A stretch of DNA of 27,500 nucleotides from Penaeus vannamei (taxonomy: Eukaryota; Arthropoda; Malacostraca; Decapoda; Penaeidae), in the NCBI RefSeq assembly GCF_042767895.1, contig NC_091588.1:3582068-3609567 (forward strand), in the 5' to 3' direction. Each line of letters starts with the position of its first letter. Position 1 is the first letter of the stretch. A model generated the notes under the pieces. The model saw only the letters and a list, made by a program, of their open reading frames with translations. It was not told the origin of the DNA and did not search any database. The position numbers and the translations under genes were made by a program. Below are positions 9,684 through 19,234 of the stretch, piece after piece.

Positions 9684-9773
<90 letters not shown>
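9684..9773. repeat. (GA)n microsatellite, about 45 units
   Basis: An uninterrupted GA array, followed by TATGAGTATGCGCGCGCG. Confidence 0.96.
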
Positions 9774-9776
<3 letters not shown>

Positions 9777-9824
9777 GAGTATGCGCGCGCGTCCGTGTGC
9801 GTGAGTTTACAATTCTCCTCGCCA

Positions 9825-10010
9825 GCACTTTTTTGTTTACCTCCCTCTCGCCCATTACCTGTGTTTGTTTACAGCCAGCCTTCTCGCTACTTGTGTTTGT
9901 TTACAGCTCTTTACCTGCAATCTTTGTTTGTTTGTCATTGTCCCCACAAACCCGAACATTACCAGCGTGTGTTTAAATCTCGCGCCTCCGCCGTTTGTTT
10001 ACAGCCGCAA
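9825..10010 (+). promoter_or_regulatory. Cluster of forkhead-type TGTTTAC motifs
   Basis: TGTTTAC, the core of the FOXA/FoxO-type binding site, occurs on the plus strand at 9834, 9866, 9898 and 9996, with variants TGTTTGT at 9929 and TGTTTAA at 9970. The first three are exactly 32 bp apart and two share the longer word GTGTTTGTTTACAG, so part of the cluster arose by local duplication. The same word also resembles a weak 3' splice site. Function is unproven. Confidence 0.4.
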
Positions 10011-10140
10011 GAAACCCGCCGAGGAGGACGCTCGCCCAGGGAAACAAGTCACGTTATTCAGCGAGGCTTTTGGGCGAACATCTACGCGACGGACGCTCCC
10101 ATAACCACTCACCCACACACACACGGCGTACCGAATCAAA
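10011..10140. other. CpG-rich flank of the forkhead cluster
   Basis: About 130 bp of mixed, CpG-containing sequence with no gene or repeat recognised, ending in a short CACACACA run. Confidence 0.35.
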
Positions 10141-10420
10141 CATATCTTTTATCTCTATCTAAATCTATCTATCCGTCTGTGTATATAGGTATCTATCTAG
10201 CTATCTATCTGTCTGTAAGTATCTAGCTATCTATCTGCCTGTGTCTATAAGTACCTAGCTATCTATCTGCCTGTGTATATAAGTATCAAGCTATCTATCT
10301 GCCTGTGCATATAAGTATCTAGCTATCTATATGCCTGTGTATATAAGTATCTATCTATCCATCTGCCTATGTATATAAGTACCTAGCAGTCTATCTACGT
10401 ACCTATCCATCTATCCATCA
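10141..10420. repeat. 32-bp minisatellite on a TATC background
   Basis: The unit is AGCTATCTATCTGCCTGTGT followed by ATATAAGTATCT. Unit starts are at 10225, 10257, 10289, 10321, 10353 and 10385 (constant 32 bp), with a shorter unit from 10199. Ends are imperfect ATCT repeats. Confidence 0.93.
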
Positions 10421-10517
10421 AAATCATTTCTCCCTCTCAGTCTGCAATCTTCCGATACCAAGAACTAACAAGCTTCTGATACCAAAACAGGCAAGAGTCG
10501 GTGGTCACCTCCCCCCC

Positions 10518-10520
<3 letters not shown>

Positions 10521-10610
<90 letters not shown>
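10521..10610. repeat. (TC)n microsatellite, 45 units
   Basis: An uninterrupted TC array after a C9 run. The 10421-10510 stretch before it is mixed sequence holding two copies of TTCTGATACCAA-like words. Confidence 0.96.
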
Positions 10611-10613
<3 letters not shown>

Positions 10614-10978
10614 TGGTACTTGTCACACCTGGTAGTGAGTGACCTGCCGGAGGGTACCCGTGCCCGACACCTGTGGTAATGAGCTGGTATTTATGATGGG
10701 GGCCCTCGGTGGCCTGCCCTGCCCCGTGGTCCTCTCCGGGCCCGAGGGGGGGAGAGAGAGAGAGAGACATACCGAACACTTGTCCGTCTGTCACGTTCCA
10801 TTAACTCGCGATCGAAAGGAGAAATGAGCGGCCGTGATGAGGGAAATGATTGCCAATATCGCCGGCGGGAGGTTGTGAAATGAGATCGGCCGAGGCGGTT
10901 GTCGGGGCTCTATCAAGGGCCGATCTTCGGAGGCGGAGCGGCGGCGGCGACCGGAGGACCGGGCGGGTTCTAAAACAT
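10611..10978. other. GC/CpG-rich single-copy-looking island
   Basis: About 370 bp, CpG-containing and not repetitive apart from a short (GA)6. It holds three CACCTG E-boxes (10610, 10626, 10668), a NotI-like GCGGCCG word near 10829, and a perfect 9-bp inverted repeat AGATCGGCC/GGCCGATCT (10883-10891 and 10918-10926). I see no coding signal; it is a candidate regulatory element. Confidence 0.45.
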
Positions 10979-11130
10979 GGGGGGGGGGAGGGGGAAGGGG
11001 TTGGAAAAAAGGGTGTTAAGAACTAAAATACGGATGTGTTGCGGTTTTTGGAGATGCGAGTGCGGGTACAGACACACACAGACGCACGTGTTACAAACGA
11101 CTCGAACATTTGCGTAAATAATCACAGATA
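10979..11130. other. G-rich patch and short spacer
   Basis: A G10 run at about 10979-10988 and GGGGAAGGGG, then mixed sequence with a short CACACA run. No gene. Confidence 0.4.
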
Positions 11131-11183
11131 ACCAACCACACACACACACACACACACGCACACACACACACACACACACACAC
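11131..11183. repeat. (CA)n microsatellite
   Basis: About 24 CA units with one G interruption near 11159. Confidence 0.92.
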
Positions 11184-11405
11184 CAATCCCAGCGGCGTGT
11201 GGGGTGGTGTGTGTTCGCGTTGGGAGGGGAAGGGGGTGGGTGGGGAGGGGGCAGTCCAGGTATATAGGCCTCGGCGATCGGCCTACCCATAACTACAAAT
11301 GTTCCCAATTACCAATTAGCATACGTTAACGAGGGTGGGTACGCTGATGAAATTTGCGAAGAGTGGACTGTCGGACCGCCGTTTTTGCCCGCCGGATTAG
11401 CATTG
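11184..11405. other. Mixed island with TATA-like motif
   Basis: GTATATAGG (TATA-like) at about 11260-11268 follows a G-rich, GC-box-like stretch. It leads into TAGGCC-tcggcgatc-GGCCTA, a 6-bp inverted repeat. CCAATTACCAATTAGCA near 11307-11323 carries homeodomain-type sites. No initiator or coding exon is evident, so promoter function is only a possibility. Confidence 0.35.
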
Positions 11406-11632
11406 TGGGGTGGGGGAGGGCGGGAGGGAGGGAGGGAGGAGAGGGTAAGGGGAGGGAAGGAGGGAGGAGAGGGTAAGGGGAGGTAAGGGGAGGGAGGGAG
11501 GGAGGGAGCAAGGCATGGGGAGGAAGGGAGGAGGGGAAGGGGAGGGAGGGAGAGAGGGAAGGAGGGAGAAAGGGAGAGAGGAGACAAGGGGAGGGAGGGA
11601 ATGAGGGAGAAAGGGAGAGAGGATGAGGAGGA
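11406..11632. repeat. G-rich polypurine tract with local duplications
   Basis: GGGA/GGA repeats. GGAGAGGGTAAGGGGAGG is duplicated (about 11437 and 11466) and GAGGGAGAAAGGGAGAGAGGA-like blocks recur near 11560 and 11602. Confidence 0.85.
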
Positions 11633-11800
11633 GTTATCTCTACATTTGTTTGTTTACTTGTTTCATAAAAAGTGTCGTCTCAGGCTAACCGCCGTTAAGA
11701 TGATACTTGTAAAAGGTGGAGATTAGGCTCGTCTCCCGATATGCATAAATAATTATCTTCACGTTCTGGGTGAGGTAAAGGCCATTAATTTCTCCTGACT
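11633..11800. other. Single-copy-looking island
   Basis: About 165 bp with another TGTTTAC word near 11650 and AT-rich GCATAAATAATTATC near 11743. No gene is recognised. Confidence 0.4.
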
Positions 11801-12065
11801 GCGTTGTTATCCAAAACAACAATCTGATAATGCAATAATACAATAAAGATGTTCGTAGCCCAAAACAAAACAAAACAAATAAAACAATAATACGATAAAC
11901 ACGGTAATAGCCAAGACAACAGCGATAATGACAATAATACGATAAAATGTCAGCAGCCAAGACAACAAAATAACAATAGCACGATAAACACGATAGCCAA
12001 GACAACGGCGATAATGACGATAATACGATTAAGATGGTAATAGCCAAAACGACAACAATAATGAG
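11801..12065. repeat. Degenerate minisatellite, about 46-bp unit
   Basis: Recurring blocks AGCCAAGACAAC plus GATAATGACRATAATACGAT, with AGCC anchors at about 11909, 11955, 11995 and 12042 (spacing 46, 40, 47) and earlier decayed copies from about 11806. The minus strand has few stops in this unit, giving a hydrophobic-looking 248-codon frame (11685-12431) that I regard as artefactual. Confidence 0.85.
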
Positions 12066-12180
12066 CAATTCCATAACACTAGTCCTTAGCCTTCCCTCCC
12101 TCCCAGCCTTATGTTCCGAGACTATAAGGGCGGTTATCGGCATCGCAGAGAAGGTGCAGAACCTAATAGAACGCAGCGGT
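12066..12180. other. Spacer between two minisatellites
   Basis: About 115 bp of mixed sequence without recognisable features. Confidence 0.35.
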
Positions 12181-12440
12181 GACAGACAGCAGAGGGCAGT
12201 TCTAATGGTAACGGACAGCAGAGAATCTAGCAGGTCAGCGCAGTGACAGACAGCAGAGAATCCAGCAGGTCTGCGCAATGACAGACAGCTGAGAATCCAG
12301 CAGGTCTGCGCAATGACAGACAGCTGAGAAACCAGCAGGTCTGCGCAGCGACAGACAGCAGGGATCCTAGCTGGTTCTAATAGTGACAGACAGCAGAGAA
12401 CCCAGCAGGCCAGCTCAGTGCCCGTCAGCAAAGACCGGAG
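12181..12440. repeat. 35-bp minisatellite, about 8 copies
   Basis: The unit is GACAGACAGCAGAGAATCCA plus GCAGGTCTGCGCAAT. GACAGACAG anchors occur at 12181, 12245, 12280, 12315, 12350 and 12385 with constant 35-bp spacing in the centre, and a diverged copy at 12213. Later copies decay into CAGCAGGTCC words up to about 12490. Confidence 0.93.
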
Positions 12441-12830
12441 CAGATCCTAGCAGAGACAAGAGAGCGCGAGAGCCCAGCAGGTCCCAGCAGTAGCAGGCTA
12501 GGGCCACGCAGGCGGCGAAGGTGGTAGCCTGCTCTGCCTGCTCCGCCAGCCACAGGTTCATTAGCGGAGTATTGTTCCAGCAGAGGCCTGGCGGAGCGCA
12601 GCACCTTGCACCGCCTTTCGTATTCTAATTAGCCGCCCCTACAGGCCCCGTGTGTCCACCCTGCCGCCCACGCCCGTAAGGTCCACTCTCCCATACCCGC
12701 CCGCAAGGAATACCCACCTTAGGGCCCGTTGCTCATAAGGTCCACCTCGGGATATATTCATTCTTACAACACTTGGCAGTGGTCAGTTTACAGTGTTGCA
12801 AAGTCAACGGGTTGCATAAAAATGTTCGCG
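12441..12830. other. GC-rich island with two consecutive perfect inverted repeats
   Basis: Mostly non-repetitive. AGCAGGCTA (12492-12500) pairs with TAGCCTGCT (12525-12533). Seven bases later GCTCCGCCAG (12540-12549) pairs with CTGGCGGAGC (12588-12597). Downstream the words AAGGTCCAC (about 12677 and 12738) and TTCTAATTAGCC (about 12621) occur. No coding exon is apparent. A structured RNA or chance hairpins are both possible. Confidence 0.45.
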
Positions 12831-12893
12831 GGGGGGAGAGGGAGAGGGAGTGGGAGAAGGGGAGAAAGAGAGGGGGAGAGGGAGAAAGAGAGG

Positions 12894-12896
<3 letters not shown>
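12831..12896. repeat. G/A-rich tract
   Basis: GGGAGA and GGGGGAGAGG units directly before the AT repeat. Confidence 0.8.
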
Positions 12897-12948
<52 letters not shown>

Positions 12949-12951
12949 ATA
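12897..12951. repeat. (AT)n microsatellite
   Basis: About 27 AT units with two C interruptions (ATACATATACAT). It is self-complementary and so can extrude as a cruciform. Confidence 0.94.
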
Positions 12952-13300
12952 AGAGAGAGAGAGAGGGAGAGGGGAAGAGGGAGGGAGGGAGAGAGAGAGA
13001 GAGAGAAAGGGGAAAGATGGTGAGAAGGGAAGAAGAAACAGGGCGAGGATGATGAGTGGGGAGAGAAGAAGAAAAGGAAGAGAAAGAGAGGAAGAGGGTA
13101 GGAGAAAGAGGCAAAGGAAGAGGATAGGAGAAAGAGACGAAGAAGGAGGAGGAGGAGGAGAAAGAGGGTAGGAGAAATAGAAATAGAAGAAGAAGAAGAA
13201 ATAGAAGAAGAAGGAGGAGGAGGAGGAGAAGAAGAAGAAGAAGAAGAAGAAGAAGAAGAAGGAGGAGGAGGAGAAGGAGGGGGAGGGAGGAAGATACGGA
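12952..13300. repeat. Polypurine tract with (GAA)n and (GGA)n
   Basis: GA repeats, then near-duplicate blocks GGTAGGAGAAAGAG (about 13096, 13125, 13167), then GGA and GAA trinucleotide runs at 13141-13280. Minus-strand Leu/Ser-rich frames are compositional. Confidence 0.9.
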
Positions 13301-13392
13301 GGCAGAATGGCAACTAGAGTTATGCCTTAATGGTTTCATTTATTCTTAATCAGCACCTCACGCGCCACCTCAACCAGCTGACTGAGTCGAAC

Positions 13393-13395
<3 letters not shown>

Positions 13396-13483
<88 letters not shown>
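13396..13483. repeat. (CT)n microsatellite
   Basis: An uninterrupted CT array of about 43 units after an 80-bp mixed spacer (13301-13395). Confidence 0.96.
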
Positions 13484-13487
<4 letters not shown>

Positions 13488-13820
13488 ATTTATTATTCTC
13501 TCTCTCTTTTCTCATCGTCTCCGTCTCCCTCTCTCCTCCTAATTCTCATTCTCTCTCTCTCTCTCTCCTAATTCTCATTCTCTCTCTCTCTCCTAATTCT
13601 CTTCCTCCTTCTCTCTCACTCTTCCATTCCCATATTTTCTTTCTTTCTTCCTCTCTCTCTTTCTCTTTCTCTCTCTTCCCTAATCTAAGACTATAATCTC
13701 TAAACCTATCTACCTATATTTCTCCCTCCCCCTTCCTTTATCTCTCCATTTCTCTCCCTCCTTCCCTCCTCCCAACTTTCTCCCTCTCTCTCTTTCTCTC
13801 TCCCTCCCTCCTTCCTTTTT
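13484..13820. repeat. Polypyrimidine tract with a repeated CCTAATTCTC word
   Basis: CT/CCT/CTTT-rich. CCTAATTCTC recurs at about 13538, 13567 and 13592 between CT runs. Confidence 0.88.
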
Positions 13821-14160
13821 TCCTCCCTAATACCCCCTTAAAACAATAACAAAAACATTAAATAAATAAATCAAAACAAACAAATACAAAATTCTACTTG
13901 CTTCCTGCTCTTGCTTGCTTGCTTGCTTGCTTGCTTAGAGGCGCGGATGGGGGAGAAAGGGGCAAGAAACAAACAAACAAACAAACGACCACTGCACCTC
14001 CTAGAAAGTCTGGGCTTCACTGCGTGCATACTAAGAACAGCAACAACAAAACAACAACAAAAAGAAAACAAAACAAAAACAATTTCTTTTCCTTTTCCTG
14101 CTTGTGATTTTGCTTTTTTGCTTTAGCTGTTTCTTTTATATATTTTTATACAATTGGGGT
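13821..14160. other. A-rich DNA with (TTGC)n and (CAAA)n
   Basis: AAAC/AATA-rich sequence with a (TTGC)6-type tract at about 13911-13936, a (CAAA)5-type tract at 13967-13987 and CAACAA repeats near 14040-14060. The intervening 13988-14035 looks unique. No gene is recognised. Confidence 0.75.
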
Positions 14161-14420
14161 CATGATCGTTATAAACTATAGTAATATTAATACTAATACT
14201 AATAACAATAATGATTATTTTCAAAATTATCACAAATATCATAATAATAATAATCATAATCCTCATTATTATTAATGTCAAAACAATAATAATTTTTTTC
14301 CACTATCATCTTTAATATACCAATAAAAAATAATTAATGTCAATAATCATCATCTTATTACATCAATCTCCTTATTACAATTATCATTAGCATAATTAAT
14401 ATTCATTATTCATTTTTTTA
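14161..14420. repeat. AT-rich zone with imperfect (AAT)n
   Basis: ATAATAATAAT and ATTATTATTA words on both strands, very low GC. It could serve as a matrix-attachment or easily unwound region (inference from composition only). Confidence 0.7.
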
Positions 14421-14424
14421 AGAG

Positions 14425-15130
<706 letters not shown>

Positions 15131-15450
15131 CTTCCTACAGGATCTGGAGGATTAACCCCCCTCCCCCTCATCCTACCCCTCCCTCATCCTCTACACACAC
15201 CCCCAATCCTACCCCTCCCCCTTCCCTCATCCTCCTCAGACACTCTCTCCCGTCTACCAACAAGGACTCCCAGGGCTACCTTACGCTCCTCCGTACGGTA
15301 CGCTCCTAGTCAGTGGTAGGATCCTCAAAGCCTCCTCCTCCCCCTCCCTCCTACCTCCTACCTCCCTCCTCCAACCCTCCCTCCTCCAACCCTCCCTCCT
15401 CCAACCCCCCCCCCCCTCTTCCCACTCCCTCATCCTCCTCCCATCCCACC
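15131..15450. repeat. C-rich tract with a 15-bp repeat
   Basis: Cytosine-rich CCCCTCC/CCTCATCC blocks. CCTCCCTCCTCCAAC occurs three times in tandem at 15361-15405, followed by a C11-12 run. Confidence 0.85.
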
Positions 15451-15956
15451 GTTAAGATGACCACACCAGGATTTCATTTAATTATACTCACGACACTCGG
15501 GGCGCGGGCGAGATAAACCCCGCCTCTCAACACAGTCGTCTGTTTTTCAGCTCGTCCCGTCATATCTCTCCATAATACTTTTACATTTCAGAAACTACAA
15601 GTTGTAAAGTGCCTTTAAATCCGGTCTAGAATAGCAAACGTTAATCTCCCGGCCCTTAAAAATCACCATAGAAAGTGGTAACCTCCGATCTAAACTCGAT
15701 TCTTGTTTATAAATCAAGTATCCTGAAAGGCCAGCTCGATTCACAAATCACCAATTATTTCCTAATTGCTTCGCACGCCGCCGCCGCCGTCGCAGCGAGG
15801 CCGGCGCGAACGTACGGTCCCGGAAAGCGAACGCAAGTCAGAGGGGCGTCAGGTACGGGCCCGTCCAGGCGACCCTTGTCCTTTGGAACTTCTGATGAAA
15901 AGAATAACGGAGAGCAAAAGCATCCTTGCCAAATTCGCTTCTGTCGCGGAAAAAAT
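15451..15956. other. Single-copy-looking island, about 500 bp
   Basis: One of the longest non-repetitive stretches. It has two acceptor-like words (GTTTTTCAG near 15550, TTTACATTTCAG near 15594), homeodomain-type ACCAATTATTTCCTAATTGC near 15749-15768, and a GCC/CGC-rich patch at 15777-15810. A 176-codon plus frame (15675-16205) starts in this island but continues through the pyrimidine/purine tract. It shows no known motif, so I leave it as a non-gene. Confidence 0.45.
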
Positions 15957-16128
15957 CCCTCTCTCTCTCTCTCTTTCTCTCCGTCTCTCTTTCTGCTTCT
16001 CTTTCTCCCTCCAGGCGCGGGAGGAAGCCGGAGCAAGGAACGAGCAAAGAGACCCGAAAAGAGGAAAAGCGAGAGCGAAAGAGAAAGAGAAAAGAGGAAA
16101 ATAAAAGTAGAAGAGGGTAGTCTGACGG
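15957..16128. repeat. CT tract followed by purine tract
   Basis: Pyrimidine-rich at 15957-16012 ending in CCCTCCAG, then purine-rich GAGAAAGAGAAA to 16128. The junction resembles a 3' splice site, but no downstream donor and open exon could be matched. Confidence 0.75.
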
Positions 16129-16530
16129 CCGCGTCCATAAACTACATATCGCTGATCTCCGCCAAACAGCTTGTTACTACAACTCGGCCCTGTTCAGGTA
16201 GTTAAGATATCTAAATTGCCCCAAACAGACTAGGAGAGACTGGTCAGCCATGTGCCTCGCGATACCATCTTCGCTACACACGCTGGCCACTTTGTCCCCA
16301 TCATCATCACAACCTACGGGAACTGCTCCTTAAACCCGCGTTCCTGCTCCTTAAAATCCCCCGCTCCTGCTCCCTGCTACGCGCCCTTGGGACCTGCTTC
16401 TGCTGCCGCTGTCTCCTCCTCCTCTTCCTCCTTCTCCTCCTCCTCCTTCTCCTCCTCTTCCTCCTCCTCCTGGCTTCGTTTAGAATGGGAACAGCTCGGG
16501 ATTAATCCATACTTTTGACGGGATCAAGGA
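16129..16530. other. Single-copy-looking island with (TCC)n
   Basis: Mixed sequence with repeated CTGCTCCTTAAA words near 16323-16356, a (TCC/TTC)n trinucleotide run at 16409-16471, and the perfect palindrome GGATTAATCC at 16499-16508. The 88-codon frame here is Ser-rich only because of the TCC run. Confidence 0.5.
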
Positions 16531-16690
16531 ACCTCAACGCCATGCTTTTTTTTAGATGGAAAATAAGTCCCTCTTATCTTCTTTTTTTGTGTGTTACTTA
16601 TCTCTCTTTTTCTTTGAAGTCGTTTCCAAATCTTGTATTTGTTTTTTTTGTTTCATTTAGTTTTTTTTTCCCCAGCACGGCATTTTAACC
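16531..16690. other. T-rich stretch
   Basis: Several T7-T9 runs ending in TTTTTTTTTCCCCAG (about 16662-16676), a strong acceptor-like word on the plus strand. No exon-like open frame with a donor follows. Confidence 0.5.
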
Positions 16691-16696
16691 TCCTTA

Positions 16697-16915
16697 AAGA
16701 AGAAGGAGGAGGAGAAGAATAAGAAGAAGGAGGAGGAGAATGAGAAGAATAAGAAGGAGAATGAGATGAATAAGAAGGAGAAGAAGGAGGAGAATGAGAA
16801 TAATAATAATAATAAGGAGAAGAAGAAGAGGAAGGAGGAGGAGGAGATGGAGATAGAGAAGAAGAAGAAAAAAAAAGAAGACGAACCAGAAGAGAAAGAA
16901 AAAGGAGGAGAAATC
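16697..16915. repeat. GAA/GGA/AAT trinucleotide tract
   Basis: Imperfect GAA and GGA units with GAATAAGAAG and GAGAATGAGA words repeating about every 18-30 bp, plus (AAT)5-type sequence at about 16799-16814. Confidence 0.9.
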
Positions 16916-17157
16916 AAAATGTTTCCGTGTCGACCGACCATTTCGACCTGGACGAAGAGATCTCTCCCCCATTCCACCGCCATTCTCCTTCACCTCTTAC
17001 TTTATCCACCGCTCCTCTCCTCCCACAGCCGCTGCACTCCGCCATCACTCTGATTATTACAGAGTGCAGCGGATAATCATTTAGATTTACTGCTTTCATT
17101 TGCACTAATACGCACGCGCGAATCAATTGATACGATCGTGTTGGCCGTTTCTTGATA
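16916..17157. other. Single-copy-looking island with overlapping hairpins
   Basis: CCGCTGCACTC (17029-17039) is perfectly complementary to GAGTGCAGCGG (17062-17072). Overlapping alternatives are CACTCTG/CAGAGTG (17046-17052, 17060-17066) and TGATTAT/ATAATCA (17051-17057, 17073-17079). The left arm starts directly after an acceptor-like TCCTCCCACAG. A perfect palindrome ATCAATTGAT lies at 17122-17131. No coding frame is supported. Confidence 0.5.
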
Positions 17158-17346
17158 TTTTTTTTTTTTTTTTTCCTGCTCTTACAAGATGGTGCGCGAA
17201 TCTTGTGAATTTTGGGAGATTAAACTGGATTTTTTTTTTTTGCGCTCATAATGCCCCTAATTTTTTCATTTTTATTATCTTTATTTTATTTATTTATTTA
17301 TTTTTTGCGCTCTCATAATGCCCCTATTTTTTTCATTTTTATTATT
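17158..17346. repeat. T17 run and 65-bp duplication
   Basis: A poly-T tract at 17158-17174. Then a block of T-run, GCGCTC(TC)ATAATGCCCC and TTTTTTCATTTTTATTAT occurs twice with 65-bp offset (GCGCTC at 17242 and 17307), separated by (TTTA)n. Confidence 0.88.
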
Positions 17347-17354
17347 CATTCTAT

Positions 17355-17550
17355 TAGATATTTTTATTATCATCAGTTATTATCATTATTATTATTATTA
17401 TTATTATCATTAATATTATTATATTACCATCATTATGAACAGTACAAGTATTAACATCACCATCACTATCATAAGTAGTAGTATCATCATTATAACTATA
17501 ATCATTGTGCAGTATCATCATAATTATCGCTATTATCATTTCTCTCCTCC
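17355..17550. repeat. AT-rich (ATT)n/(ATC)n tract
   Basis: (ATT)9-type run at about 17383-17408 on an ATCATT/ATCACC background. Low GC, no gene. Confidence 0.85.
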
Positions 17551-17627
17551 CATTCTCCACCTCCCCATCTTCGTCTCGAGCCACTAAACAACACACGAGT
17601 TATTCGGTAGCAAGTCCGAGGTGTGTC

Positions 17628-17779
17628 TAAGGGGTAAGGGGTAGGGGGGGGGAATAGAGGGAATGGGGAAGGGGGGGGTAAGGAGAGGTTTTAGTGGGAG
17701 GGGAGGGGGGTTGCGGCGGCGTGTCGGATGAGCTTGGTCTACCCTCTCTCTTACCCCTTCCCCTACCCCTTACCCCTTA
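17628..17779. repeat. 20-bp telomere-like inverted repeat
   Basis: TAAGGGGTAAGGGGTAGGGG at 17628-17647 is perfectly complementary to the C-rich arm at 17760-17779. The 112-bp loop is G-rich and then mixed. The left arm runs into more G (to about 17651) and contains four G-runs, a G-quadruplex signature; the right arm is the i-motif complement. The GGGGTAA units resemble but do not equal the arthropod telomere repeat TTAGG. Confidence 0.85.
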
Positions 17780-18300
17780 CCCCTGCCCGGACTCCTTACC
17801 CTTTCCCTGGCGTCACACCTCCTTGTCCCTTGCCCCTCCCCCCCTCCCCCCTAAGCCTCTTCCCCTTCCAGAGCAATGGAAGGAGAGGGAAGAAAGTGTT
17901 TTCTCTTTTATTCTTCCATTTTCTTTGTATGTTTTTTAAATATCTTTTCATTGCTTTTTCTCTTCTTCCTTCTTTTCTCCTCATCCTCTTCCTCCTTCTT
18001 TCCCCTTCCCCCATCCTCCTCCTCTTTTCCCCCTTCTCCTCTCCTCCTATTCCCTATCCTCCTCCTTTTCTTCCCCCTCTTCCTCCCTCCACCCCCTTCC
18101 CTTCCCTTCCTCCCCTTCCCTTCCTTTCCCTCCACCACCTCATCCTCTTCCCTTCCTTCCCTCCCCATCCTCCTCCCTTTCTTCCCCCACCTCATCCTCT
18201 TCCCCTCCTCCTCCTTTTCTCCCCCCCCTTCTCTCCCTTTTCTCCCCTCCTCCTTTTCTTCCCCCCTTCCTCCTCCTCCTCCATCTTCCTCCTTCGTCCT
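17780..18300. repeat. Polypyrimidine tract
   Basis: About 500 bp of C/T-rich DNA (CCTCC, CTTCC, CCCTTTTC), broken by mixed sequence at about 17866-17945. Frames rich in Pro/Leu/Ser are compositional. Confidence 0.88.
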
Positions 18301-18447
18301 TGAGTCCCTCGCCTTTCCGCCGCCGCGTCTGAGCCGACCCCGCGCCGCCAGATAGGATGCCCAGAATCTCGATACATAAATATCGACCTCAAATATTTTT
18401 CCCGTTTTTATCTCGCCAGTGCTAATGGGGTTCTCGGAGAATGCCGA
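18301..18447. other. Short CpG-rich island
   Basis: About 145 bp with CCGCCGCGTC and CGCGCCGCC words and a short inverted repeat TCGATA-cataaa-TATCGA (18369-18386). No gene. Confidence 0.4.
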
Positions 18448-18757
<310 letters not shown>

Positions 18758-18789
18758 GAGAGTGAGAGCATGTGAGAAAGAGAGAAAGT

Positions 18790-19139
18790 AAATGAGAGTG
18801 AATCTCAGTATGACTGCGTGTACGTATACCCAAGAACACCCCTCGCTTGCGCATGTGCCTAGGCGATCACACCCACACTTCCACGCCCACGAAACCACAA
18901 CGCTATCTCCACCACGCAGCCCCATGCCCTCAACGCCCCTAAGACGCCTAATCTCCGAGCGGGCAAGACCTCATGTTTCTTCGGGGTCCCCATCCGTCTC
19001 CTCTCGCCCCCCCCCCCCCATCCCCGTCTTAATGCTCGCCTCGATTCCTCTTCCGTAACTTTGTCTCTCTCCTGTTCGCCATCCGATGTCATTAAGTACG
19101 CTGATAATGCTGACGTCCGTAGAAGCGGTCGCTCGATTT
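18790..19139. other. Single-copy-looking island with C13 run
   Basis: About 350 bp of mixed CpG-containing sequence, with a C13 run at 19007-19019 and CA-rich patches. Short open frames on both strands show no recognisable product. Confidence 0.4.
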
Positions 19140-19142
19140 CCC

Positions 19143-19234
<92 letters not shown>

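Noticed and set aside
11685..12431. 248-codon minus frame with membrane-like hydrophobic stretches
   Set aside because: It covers the 46-bp and 35-bp minisatellites. The hydrophobicity follows from ATT/GTC-rich repeat units on that strand, and no family is recognisable.
12556..12570. tRNA or tRNA-derived SINE near GGTTCATTA
   Set aside because: No matching A box, acceptor stem or CCA-proximal structure at the right distance; B-box similarity is only partial.
14161..14420. Matrix attachment region
   Set aside because: Supported by AT content alone, so not asserted as a feature.
15957..16128. Plus-strand exon after the CT tract and CCCTCCAG
   Set aside because: The acceptor looks good, but no downstream donor with a sensible open exon was found; the following purine tract explains the open frame.
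15675..16205. 176-codon plus frame starting in unique DNA
   Set aside because: The first half is non-repetitive but has no motif, no splice pairing and no homologue I recognise, and it then runs through CT and GA tracts.
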